Below are positions 1 to 5,748 of a DNA stretch of 6,836 bases, piece after piece; the stretch's first letter is position 1, and every line of letters begins with the position of its first letter. The DNA is taken from contig JACFNY010000099.1 of assembly GCA_019454625.1 (NCBI GenBank), positions 457 through 7,292 on the forward strand. Direction: 5' to 3'. Position numbers and translations under genes: made by a program. The notes below the pieces were generated by a model. It was not told the DNA's origin. It was given only the letters and a program-made list of their open reading frames with translations, and searched no databases. The stretch comes from Sphingomonadaceae bacterium (GTDB taxonomy: Bacteria > Pseudomonadota > Alphaproteobacteria > Sphingomonadales > Sphingomonadaceae).

Positions 1-1278
1 GCGGTCGCCGAGGCGGCGGCCGGCGTCGTCGCGGATTTCGATTTCCATGCCCGGTAGCGCGACGCCGCAGTTCACGATCGCGCGCATCCGCCCCGCGCCG
101 GTGCCCGTATCGTCTCTGTCGCCCGAAAGCAGGCGCTCGTCGACGAGATCGGTGACGATGCCGGTGCCCACCGGCGAGATGGTGACGGCGAGCGTCGCTT
201 CGGCAAGCCCGTAGCTCGGGAGGAACGCGCTGCCCGAAAAACCCGCGGGCGCGAACGCCTCGACGAAGGCGCTCATCACGTCGGGGCGGATCATGTCGGC
301 GCCGTTGCCCGCCACGCGCCAGCGCGACAGGTCGAAGCGCTCGGCGACGTCGCTCTGGCTGGAGACGCGGCGCGCGCAGATGTCGTAGCCGAAGGTCGGC
401 GAGTAGGAGAGGCTGTGCCCCTCGTTGCGCGTGATGAGCGCGAGCCACGACAGCGGACGGCGCGCGAAGTCCTCGGTGGCGAGGTAGTCGGCAGAAACCT
501 GATTGGCGATCGGCGCCATCAGGCAGCCGACGAGGCCCATGTCGTGATAATAGGGCAACCACGAGATGACGCGGTCGTCGCGGCGCAGGTTCACGCCCAC
601 GGCATGGCCGTTGAGGTTCGCGAGCAGCGCCTCGTGGGTGATCTCCACGCCGTGCGGGAAGCGCGTCGAGCCGCTGGAATACTGGAGGTAGGCGATGTCG
701 CCCTTGCGTGCCGACGGCAGCGCGGCGGGCCTTGCCTCGCGCGCCATGAAATCGAGCCAGTCGTGCGCGGTGCGGCAGTGCAGGCCGTGCGCGGCTTCCG
801 CCACGATCGCGGCGAGGCCGGAGGGGGCGAGCGCGATCTCTGGGTCGCACGACATGAGCTGGCTGCGGATCTGCTCCACATAGCCTTCGCGCCCGCCGAA
901 CGAGGTCGGCAGCGGCAGCGGCACGGGCAGCGCGCCAGCGTATATGGCGCCGAAGAACAGGCTGACGAACTCGGCGCCCGTCTCGGCGATCAGCGCCACG
1001 CGATCACCGGGCTTGATGCCCGCCGCGATCAGGCGCCACGCGTTCGCGGTCGCATCGGTCTTGAGGTCGGCGAACGTCAGGACGCGCACGAGCCGTGCCC
1101 GCGCATCGAAGAAATTGAGACCGCGCCTCCCCTGCGCCGCATAGTCCAGCGCCTCGCCGAGCGTGTTGAAGTCCGCAAGGCGGCGCGGCAGATCGTCGAG
1201 CGTCGGCGTTGGCGCCAGCGCCGTCTCATCGGCGCCGGACAGCGCAAGCGCGCTCGAATCCGAAGTGCGATTCAGCAA
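1..1278 (-). CDS. Fatty acyl-AMP ligase / acyl-ACP synthetase (FadD32-like), 3' end cut by window edge
   Basis: The visible 426 residues are the large N-terminal domain of an ANL-superfamily adenylating enzyme. Such enzymes activate a fatty acid with ATP and pass the acyl group to a carrier protein (or CoA). Motifs seen: the P-loop-like YSSGSTRFPHGV at residues 200-211, WLPYYHDMGLVG at 240-251 (a hallmark of the fatty acyl-AMP ligase branch), NGADMI at 325-330, and the A5-type SYGLAEATL at about 355-363. The small C-terminal domain, with its catalytic lysine, lies beyond the window. The P-loop carries His where many family members have Lys. The chosen start is TTG at 1278, preceded by AGGAGG with 9 bases of spacing; no in-frame ATG exists between it and the upstream TGA. 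The gene is divergent from recX. By inference it may be the acyl-ACP synthetase of a sphingolipid pathway (AasR-like), because sphingomonads and Caulobacter use such an enzyme to load an acyl chain for ceramide synthesis. A lipopeptide or polyketide starter role is also possible. Confidence 0.87.
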   Translation of the reverse strand, partial: MLNRTSDSSALALSGADETALAPTPTLDDLPRRLADFNTLGEALDYAAQGRRGLNFFDARARLVRVLTFADLKTDATANAWRLIAAGIKPGDRVALIAETGAEFVSLFFGAIYAGALPVPLPLPTSFGGREGYVEQIRSQLMSCDPEIALAPSGLAAIVAEAAHGLHCRTAHDWLDFMAREARPAALPSARKGDIAYLQYSSGSTRFPHGVEITHEALLANLNGHAVGVNLRRDDRVISWLPYYHDMGLVGCLMAPIANQVSADYLATEDFARRPLSWLALITRNEGHSLSYSPTFGYDICARRVSSQSDVAERFDLSRWRVAGNGADMIRPDVMSAFVEAFAPAGFSGSAFLPSYGLAEATLAVTISPVGTGIVTDLVDERLLSGDRDDTGTGAGRMRAIVNCGVALPGMEIEIRDDAGRRLGDR

Positions 1279-1287
1279 GTCCCCGAA

Positions 1288-1293
1288 CCTCCT
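1288..1293 (-). promoter_or_regulatory. Strong Shine-Dalgarno deciding the TTG start of the acyl-AMP ligase
   Basis: The minus strand reads AGGAGG here, a full match to the anti-SD core, 9 bases before TTG at 1278. Because the start is non-ATG, this site is the main reason for choosing it. The final A of the TGA that ends a small upstream ORF (1293-1334) is the first base of this site. Confidence 0.7.
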
Positions 1294-1334
1294 CAGCTCT
1301 TCCCAGCGCGGCGGCGGTTTTCCTCACCGCTCAT
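1293..1334 (-). CDS. Possible 13-codon leader ORF upstream of the acyl-AMP ligase
   Basis: The minus-strand ATG at 1334 opens a short frame encoding MSGEENRRRAGKS and stops with TGA at 1295-1293. The stop overlaps the first base of the AGGAGG ribosome binding site of the downstream ligase, so ribosomes finishing the leader would be placed on that site. It contains three consecutive CGC arginine codons. An AGG lies only 3 bases before the ATG, which is too close for a good Shine-Dalgarno. Within it, positions 1314-1330 can form a 5-bp hairpin (GCGGT/ACCGC, 7-base loop). A frame this short can easily arise by chance; translation is unproven. Confidence 0.2.
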   Translation of the reverse strand: MSGEENRRRAGKS

Positions 1335-1343
1335 AAACCTCGC

Positions 1344-1372
1344 CAGATACACGACTCCTTGGCCACATGCAA
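1344..1372 (-). promoter_or_regulatory. Weak sigma70-like promoter candidate for the acyl-AMP ligase
   Basis: On the minus strand, TTGCAT (1372-1367) is followed after 17 bases by TATCTG (1349-1344). Each hexamer matches only 3 of 6 consensus positions, but the spacing is ideal and it lies in the divergent gap. If used, transcription would start next to the ATG of the leader ORF. This is a guess from motif shape. Confidence 0.2.
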
Positions 1373-1406
1373 AACAGGCCATCGTCAGCCTTTGCCGGAA
1401 TGTGAC

Positions 1407-1421
1407 GTTCAAAATTGGGTC
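1407..1421 (+). promoter_or_regulatory. Degenerate LexA-like (SOS) box upstream of recX
   Basis: The sequence GTTC-N7-GGTC matches the alphaproteobacterial LexA box GTTC-N7-GTTC at 7 of 8 half-site positions, with an AT-rich centre (AAAATTG). It ends 21 bases before the recX start codon, in a position suited to repression. SOS control of recX would fit its role in restraining RecA. One mismatch in a conserved half-site, and the short motif, keep this tentative. Confidence 0.3.
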
Positions 1422-1442
1422 CGACTATGGCAGGAACATGGC

Positions 1443-1964
1443 GTGCGCGGCGAAAAAACCCGAAAAACACCCCGGCCGCTCAGCGAAGAGACGCTCCGCG
1501 CGCTCGCGCTGCGCTACGTCGAACGCTATGCAACCTCGGAAGGCAAGCTTGCCGCCTATCTCGCGCGCAAGCTGCGCGAGCGCGGCTGGGCGGGCGAGCG
1601 CCCCGCCGATGTCGAGGGCATCGTCGCTGGCTTCGCGGCGCTTCGCTACGTCGACGACCGCGCGTTCGGGGAAGCGCGGGCGCGGGGCCTCGAGCGGCGC
1701 GGCTACGGCGCGCGGCGCATCGGGCAGGACCTGCGCGCGGCGGGTCTTGCCGAGGACCTCAGCGGCGAGATCACCGGTGCGGTCGATGCGCGGGGCGCTG
1801 CGATGGCCTATGCGCGGCGCAAGCGCTTCGGCCCGTTCGCGCGGGAAGCGCCGGACCGGGCGGCGCGGCAGAAGCAGTTCGCGGCGATGCTGCGCGCGGG
1901 TCATGACGCCCGCATTGCCGCCGAAATCCTCGATATGCGGGATGTCGAGCCGGACTACGCGTAG
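1443..1964 (+). CDS. recX: RecX, regulator of RecA
   Basis: RecX binds RecA filaments and modulates, mostly inhibits, recombinase and co-protease activity in the cytoplasm. The 173-residue product is of normal family length, basic and mostly helical, with the three-helix repeat layout of RecX. Family signatures seen are LALRYVERYATSEGKL near residues 21-36, LARKLRERGW at 40-49, and RYVDDRAFGEARARGLERRGYG from 68 to 89 (split here by description: the YVDD-AFGEA core, then the R-RG-G segment). GTG at 1443 is chosen as start because AGGA at 1432-1435 sits 7 bases upstream and the family-like sequence begins soon after; the frame stays open further upstream to an ATG at 1209, but that part lies antisense to the ligase gene and looks non-coding. 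recA is not adjacent. The last 10 bases overlap the convergent nucleotidyltransferase gene. Confidence 0.9.
   Translation: MRGEKTRKTPRPLSEETLRALALRYVERYATSEGKLAAYLARKLRERGWAGERPADVEGIVAGFAALRYVDDRAFGEARARGLERRGYGARRIGQDLRAAGLAEDLSGEITGAVDARGAAMAYARRKRFGPFAREAPDRAARQKQFAAMLRAGHDARIAAEILDMRDVEPDYA
1955..1964. repeat. 10-bp perfect palindrome carrying the stop codons of two convergent genes
   Basis: CTACGCGTAG is its own reverse complement. Read on either strand it gives TAC GCG TAG, so recX ends in Tyr-Ala-stop and the convergent nucleotidyltransferase gene also ends in Tyr-Ala-stop using the same bases. No T-tract or longer hairpin follows on either side, so it is not by itself a convincing intrinsic terminator. 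Confidence 0.9.
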
Positions 1965-3532
1965 CGCGCTCGCGCTGCCGCCAGCGCTTCCGGCGTATCG
2001 ACATCCATGAAGATCGCGTCGCTTGCCACCGGGACCTCCACGATGTCGTCCGCGAACTCGGCGAGCAGCGCCTTGCCGCCCACGTCGCCTTCCAGCCCGC
2101 GCAGCCGCGCGAAATAGCGCCGGCCCCACGCCACGGGGTTGCCGCGCTCGCCGTCGTGCACCGGCACGGCGATGCGGCGCGCGCCTGCGGCGGCGGCAAG
2201 GTTTCCGATGTGTTCGGCGGTCACGCCCGGCATGTCGCCCAGCAGCACCAGCGCCGCCGCCCAGTCGTCCGGCGCGGCGGCGATCCCCGCCGCGAGCGAC
2301 CGGCTGAGCCCCTCCGCGTAGCGCGGGGCATGGACGCCCGGAAAGCCGAAGCGGTCGGCGATCGCGGTGATTTCCGCTTCCGCGTTGCCGGTGACGACGA
2401 TCGCGGGCAGCCTCGCCGATTGCAGCGCATCGAGCACATGCGCGAGCACGGGCTTGCCGCCGAGATCCGCGAGCAGCTTGTTCGCACCCATCCGCACCGA
2501 GCGCCCGGCCGCGAGCACCACGGCGCCGACCGTCCCTCCGGCTTCGGGCTTGGGGCGCGGCTCGGGGCGGGGCACGTCGGCCAGCAGCCCGCGCGCGCCC
2601 ATGCGGGCGATGTCGGTTCCGGTCACGTCGAGGCCGGCCCACAGCCGTTCCAGCACCCAGTCGAAGCCGTTGCGGCGAGGGCTCCGCGCGCAGCCGGGAA
2701 GGCCGATCACCGGCCGCGCGCCGATGCGGGCGAGGCACAGGAGATTGCCGGGATCGACGGGCATTCCGAGCCTCAGCACGTCGCCGCCCGCCTGTTCGAT
2801 CGCGGCCGGGATGACGTCGCGCCGGTCGCTGATCGCGGAAGCCCCACTGATGAGGACGATGTCGGCATCCGCCGTTTCCGCCAGTGCGTCTGCGAGCCCA
2901 TCAACCGTGTGCGCGCAGCGCATCTCGCGCCACGCCGCAAGGCCGAGCGCGGCGCAGCGTGCCTCCGTCACCCCGGCGGTCTTCGCGAGCAGTTTGGCGG
3001 GCGTTCCGGGCAGCGTCGTCTGGATGAAGGCGGCGCGCAGCGTGCCGAAGCGCGCCAGACGCAGCACGCCCTTCGCGCTGTCGGCGGCGCTCCGGACGAG
3101 GGCTTCGGGAACCGCGAAGGGGATGATCTTCACCGTGGCGACGATCTCGCTCTTCGCGGCGGGCGCGAACGGTGCGAGCGTTCCCAGCGTCACGGCCTCG
3201 TCGTGCGCGTTCACGGCGTCGACGGCGGCAATGTCCGCCAACAGCAGCCCGGCGGCATCCGCAACGATGTCGGCGCGGCCGTGCGCGGCGGGCCGGGCGG
3301 CCAGACCGGGTCCCGCAGTGGCGGACGCGATCATGGCCGCCGCCGCGTCCTCGTGCAGATCGCCGTTTTCGAGCGCCGCCACGACGAGTTCGTTCAGGCC
3401 CGCCGCACGGGCGTCGGCGATGTCCGCCGCGTCGAGGCGCTTGCCCTTGGCGATCCGCCGCGTGCCGACGTGCACGGCATGGGCGAGATATGCGCCTTCC
3501 GCGCGGTCGAGGGGAACCGGGCCAAACTTCAC
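1955..3532 (-). CDS. Fused molybdopterin-binding (MoCF/MoeA-like) and MobA/MocA-like nucleotidyltransferase protein
   Basis: This 525-residue protein joins two molybdenum-cofactor domains. The N-terminal half, residues 1 to about 320, resembles the MoeA/MoCF molybdopterin-binding fold, with LISGASAISDRRDVIP at 227-242, GMPVDPGN at 256-263 and GLPGCARSPRRNG at 277-289. After a Pro-rich linker (about 321-331) comes an NTP-transferase domain: LAAGRSVRMGANK at 340-352 (the nucleotide-binding LAAGxSxRMGxxK loop), LLGDMPGVT at 430-438 with the metal-binding Asp, GNP at 464-466, GDVGGKALL at 482-490 and DVDTPE at 510-515. The AAG loop resembles MocA-type CTP transferases, which make the molybdopterin cytosine dinucleotide cofactor of xanthine/CO/aldehyde dehydrogenases, more than the AGG loop of MobA. 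The start is GTG at 3532, overlapping the stop of the XdhC-family gene by 4 bases (GTGA) with no clear Shine-Dalgarno, suggesting translational coupling. Substrate nucleotide and molybdate-insertion activity are inferred. Confidence 0.87.
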   Translation of the reverse strand: MKFGPVPLDRAEGAYLAHAVHVGTRRIAKGKRLDAADIADARAAGLNELVVAALENGDLHEDAAAAMIASATAGPGLAARPAAHGRADIVADAAGLLLADIAAVDAVNAHDEAVTLGTLAPFAPAAKSEIVATVKIIPFAVPEALVRSAADSAKGVLRLARFGTLRAAFIQTTLPGTPAKLLAKTAGVTEARCAALGLAAWREMRCAHTVDGLADALAETADADIVLISGASAISDRRDVIPAAIEQAGGDVLRLGMPVDPGNLLCLARIGARPVIGLPGCARSPRRNGFDWVLERLWAGLDVTGTDIARMGARGLLADVPRPEPRPKPEAGGTVGAVVLAAGRSVRMGANKLLADLGGKPVLAHVLDALQSARLPAIVVTGNAEAEITAIADRFGFPGVHAPRYAEGLSRSLAAGIAAAPDDWAAALVLLGDMPGVTAEHIGNLAAAAGARRIAVPVHDGERGNPVAWGRRYFARLRGLEGDVGGKALLAEFADDIVEVPVASDAIFMDVDTPEALAAARARYA

Positions 3533-4449
3533 GCGCCGCGCCGTACCGCGATCATCTGGGCGGCGATCGAAAGCGCGATTTCGGCGGGGTTCGCCGCACC
3601 GATCGCGAGGCCGGCGGGGCCGTGGATGCGCGCGAGCGCCGCTTCGTCGAACCCGGCGGCGGCGAGCCGTTCGCGCCGGATCGCCTGGTTCTTCCGCGAA
3701 CCGAGCGCGGCGATGTAGAAGGCGGGCGAGTTCAGCGCCGCGATCAGCGCCGGGTCGTCGAGCTTGGGGTCGTGCGTCAGCGCCACGATCGCGCTCGCGC
3801 CATCGGGCTTCCAGTCGGCGAGCGCCTCGTCGGGCCAGCGCGGATCGACGGCGATGTGGGCGAAACGCTCGGCGGCGGCGAAGCTGCCGCGCGGATCGAC
3901 GACGAGCGGCACGTAGCCGACGAGTTGAGCCATCGGCACCAGCGCCTGCGCGATATGGACCGCGCCGACGATCATCAGCCGCCCCGCCGGTTCGTACAGG
4001 CGTATGAAGCCTTCGCCTTCGCCCTCGCGGGAAACACCGTCGGTGTCGGTGGTGACGTGGACGCTTTCACCTCTGCCGAGAGCAGCATCGAGGCGCTCGA
4101 CGAGGGCGGGGGAGAAGCCCGTTTCGGACACCGGCTGCACCAGCACCGTGATCCGGCCGCCGCACGCGAGGCCGACCTCCCATGCGCGGGCATCGGCGAC
4201 GCCGTATTCGAGGCGCTGCGGTTCGGCTCCGGCGATGACGTCCGCCGCGGCGGCGATCACGTCACCTTCCACGCAGCCGCCGCTCACCGAGCCTTCGAAC
4301 AGGCCGTCATCCCGAATCACGAGGTGCGCGCCCGCGCGGCGCGGTGCGGAGCCCCACGTCTCGATCACGGTGGCGATGGCCGCCTTGTGCCCGGCGGCGA
4401 TCCAGCCGCGAAGGGCGGCGATCAGCGCGGCAGTATCGTCCCCGCTCAC
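3529..4449 (-). CDS. xdhC: XdhC/CoxI-family molybdenum cofactor maturation protein
   Basis: XdhC-family proteins bind the molybdenum cofactor and help sulfurate or insert it into apo-hydroxylases of the xanthine dehydrogenase family; they act in the cytoplasm as chaperones, not as part of the final enzyme. This 306-residue copy has both expected domains. The N-terminal XdhC/CoxI domain holds TWGSAPRRAG at 31-40, GSVSGGCVEGDV at 53-64 and ACGG at 95-98, with its conserved cysteines. The C-terminal Rossmann-like domain starts at LMIVGAVHIAQAL (158-170) and includes VVDPR (183-187), LTHDPKLDD (224-232), LGSRKN (249-254) and the HGPAGLAIGAANPAEIALSI end motif (276-295). The start is GTG at 4449, fused to the coxG stop as GTGA. 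A much longer open frame continues upstream to 4719, but that part is antisense-like, Arg-rich and inside coxG, so it is rejected. Whether the target is a CO, xanthine or aldehyde dehydrogenase cannot be told. Confidence 0.9.
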   Translation of the reverse strand: MSGDDTAALIAALRGWIAAGHKAAIATVIETWGSAPRRAGAHLVIRDDGLFEGSVSGGCVEGDVIAAAADVIAGAEPQRLEYGVADARAWEVGLACGGRITVLVQPVSETGFSPALVERLDAALGRGESVHVTTDTDGVSREGEGEGFIRLYEPAGRLMIVGAVHIAQALVPMAQLVGYVPLVVDPRGSFAAAERFAHIAVDPRWPDEALADWKPDGASAIVALTHDPKLDDPALIAALNSPAFYIAALGSRKNQAIRRERLAAAGFDEAALARIHGPAGLAIGAANPAEIALSIAAQMIAVRRGA

Positions 4450-5048
4450 AGCACCAGCCAAAGCACCAGCGCCGCGACGAGCGCGATGACGATGCCGCCC
4501 CACACGGCGGGGGACAGGCCCGGCGTTTCGTTCGTCCCCTCGGCGAGGTCGGTTTCGGGGAGCAGCACCAGCGCGGATTCCTCCGCAGGCGTTCCATCGT
4601 TCTCCACCCGCGTCTTGAAGGTGGCGAAGAAGGACTCGGCGTAAGCCCTTGCCGTGCCTTCGATCAGCCGCGCACCGAGCTGGGCGAGCTTGCCGCCCAC
4701 GGTCGAGCTTGCCTGCCACGTGAGTCGCGTGCCCGCGATGCCCTCTACGGGTGCGTCTTCGAGCCTCACGGAGGCCTTGCCCTTCGCGAAACCAGCAACG
4801 CCGCCCTTGCCCTCGCCGGAGATTACATAGGCGTTCGGCGCGTCGATTTCCGAGAGTTCGACCGCGCCGGTGAACTTCGCGCGCACCGGCCCGACTTTCG
4901 CGTTCATCATGCCCTCGAAGCGGTTTTCCCCTGCACGCTCAAGCCGTTCCACGCCCTCGATGCAGGCGGCGAGCACCTCCGGGTCGTTGAGCGCCGCCCA
5001 GACCCGTTCGCGCGGGGCCGCGATCAGGGTCTCACCACCGAGGTCCAT
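4446..5048 (-). CDS. coxG: CoxG-family SRPBCC protein with C-terminal membrane anchor
   Basis: CoxG proteins have a START/SRPBCC lipid-binding fold and are linked to CO dehydrogenase and related molybdenum hydroxylases. They have been proposed to recruit the enzyme to the membrane, and the mycobacterial homologue has been reported to bind menaquinone. The 200-residue product begins with the family pattern ETLIAAPRERVWAALNDPEVLAACI (described in parts: the APRE-VW helix at 11-17 and NDPEVL at 21-26), followed by VGPVRAKFTG at 52-61, the Gly-rich GEGKGGVAGFAKG at 78-90 and the STVGGKLAQLGARLI helix at 115-129. A polar linker (about 150-178) leads to a hydrophobic stretch at 182-200, AVWGG then Ile/Val/Ala/Leu to the last residue, a single C-terminal membrane anchor. 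The ATG at 5048 has AAGGA 9 bases upstream. It is the first gene of the three-gene operon. Identity is firm at family level; the partner enzyme is unknown. Confidence 0.9.
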   Translation of the reverse strand: MDLGGETLIAAPRERVWAALNDPEVLAACIEGVERLERAGENRFEGMMNAKVGPVRAKFTGAVELSEIDAPNAYVISGEGKGGVAGFAKGKASVRLEDAPVEGIAGTRLTWQASSTVGGKLAQLGARLIEGTARAYAESFFATFKTRVENDGTPAEESALVLLPETDLAEGTNETPGLSPAVWGGIVIALVAALVLWLVL

Positions 5049-5068
5049 CAGCGTGCATCCTTCTTGTC

Positions 5069-5096
5069 TTGTCGCTTTGAAAATTAACTATATAGT
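5069..5096 (+). promoter_or_regulatory. Sigma70-type promoter candidate for the tandem cold-shock gene
   Basis: TTGTCG (5069-5074) and TATAGT (5091-5096) are separated by 16 bases; they match the consensus hexamers at 4 and 5 of 6 positions. The predicted start near 5103 would leave a leader of about 60 bases before the ATG at 5162. The -10 lies inside the 12-bp palindrome at 5086-5097. Confidence 0.4.
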
Positions 5097-5142
5097 TCGT
5101 CGTTACGGGGTTTTGTGGTAGCGTTCTTTCTCGGAAAATTAA
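5079..5142 (+). repeat. 9-bp direct repeat flanking the divergent promoter region
   Basis: GAAAATTAA occurs at 5079-5087 and again at 5134-5142, 55 bases apart, which is near five helical turns. The first copy runs into the 12-bp palindrome; the second lies in the presumed leader of the cold-shock gene. In such GC-rich DNA two copies of an AT-rich 9-mer this close together are uncommon, but the role is unknown. Confidence 0.5.
5086..5097. promoter_or_regulatory. 12-bp perfect palindrome in the coxG / cold-shock divergent promoter
   Basis: AACTATATAGTT is fully self-complementary and lies in the only AT-rich stretch of the window, between divergent genes. It holds a TATAGT -10-like hexamer on each strand, so the same bases could serve both directions or be an operator for a dimeric regulator. 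On the minus strand I find no good -35 at the right distance, so coxG transcription may need an activator or a different promoter. Confidence 0.45.
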
Positions 5143-5161
5143 ATGTGCGTCGGAGGGGGTA

Positions 5162-5737
5162 ATGGCCGAGCACGCGTTGCTGCCAGAGGGTGGGCACGTG
5201 TCCGACCTTGCCGAAGTCGCCGAGGAATTCCGCGTCGATGGCACTGTGAAGTGGTTCGATGCGGTACGGGGATATGGCTTCATCGTTCCCAGTGATGGGA
5301 GCGGCGATGTGTTGGTACACTTTTCCACGTTGCGCGAGATTGGCCGCCGCACGCTGCCGGAAGGCGCGACGGTCGTCTGCATGGCGGTCGCGCGGGAGCG
5401 CGGGCGGCAGGCGCGGCGCATCATCGAACTCGACCTCACGACCGCCATTGGGCCGGACCCCGAACTCATCGTGCAGCGCGCCGCGACGCGGGTCGATCCG
5501 ATGCAACTGATCGACGACGCCGGCGATTACGAGCGCGTCGAAGTCAAATGGTTCAACCGCCTGAAGGGCTATGGTTTTCTCACCCGTGGCGAAGGTTCGC
5601 ACGACATCTTCGTGCACATGGAGACCGTGCGCCGCGCCGGGCTCATCGAACTGATGCCGGGGCAGCATGTGATGGCGCGCATCGCGGAGGGCGACAAGGG
5701 CCCGCTCGCCGTTGCCATCACGGTCGGAGAGGCCTAG
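5162..5737 (+). CDS. Tandem cold-shock-domain protein
   Basis: Cold-shock domains are small beta-barrels that bind single-stranded RNA or DNA and melt RNA structure in the cytoplasm. This 191-residue protein has two. The first, about residues 26-92, carries [14 protein letters not shown] (28-41, RNP1) and DVLVHFS (49-55, RNP2). The second, about 126-188, carries [15 protein letters not shown] (126-140) and DIFVHM (148-153). In the second RNP2 the usual Phe after His is Met, so its nucleic-acid face is slightly altered. A 20-25 residue acidic lead precedes the first domain and a linker of about 33 residues joins the two. GGAGG at 5152-5156 lies 5 bases before the ATG. Double-domain proteins of this kind are common in alphaproteobacteria and are tied to stationary phase or stress as often as to cold. 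The next gene starts 11 bases after the stop, so they are probably co-transcribed. Confidence 0.92.
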   Translation: MAEHALLPEGGHVSDLAEVAEEFRVDGTVKWFDAVRGYGFIVPSDGSGDVLVHFSTLREIGRRTLPEGATVVCMAVARERGRQARRIIELDLTTAIGPDPELIVQRAATRVDPMQLIDDAGDYERVEVKWFNRLKGYGFLTRGEGSHDIFVHMETVRRAGLIELMPGQHVMARIAEGDKGPLAVAITVGEA

Positions 5738-5748
5738 AGCGCCTTTTC

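Noticed and set aside
1209..1442. Upstream extension of recX to the ATG at 1209
   Set aside because: The extra 78 codons cover the start and leader of the divergent ligase gene and do not resemble RecX; the GTG at 1443 has a nearby AGGA and gives the normal family length.
415..2010. Long plus-strand open frame across the ligase gene and recX
   Set aside because: It is antisense to the clear acyl-AMP ligase motifs and out of frame with recX; the translation is Arg/Ala-rich with no family signature, as expected from GC-rich shadow frames.
2156..4644. Three overlapping plus-strand open frames of about 490-546 codons opposite the cofactor operon
   Set aside because: All lie antisense to genes with complete, ordered catalytic motifs. 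Their translations are Arg/Ala/Gly low complexity, and they overlap one another in different frames.
4450..4719. Upstream extension of the XdhC-family frame to 4719
   Set aside because: The added residues are Arg-rich, match nothing in the family and would lie within coxG; the GTG at 4449 in the GTGA overlap precedes the first conserved helix.
5730..5747. Possible intrinsic terminator between the cold-shock and DUF192 genes
   Set aside because: AGGC/GCCT followed by TTTT gives only a 4-bp stem with a 7-base loop, too weak to call, and the next gene begins at once.
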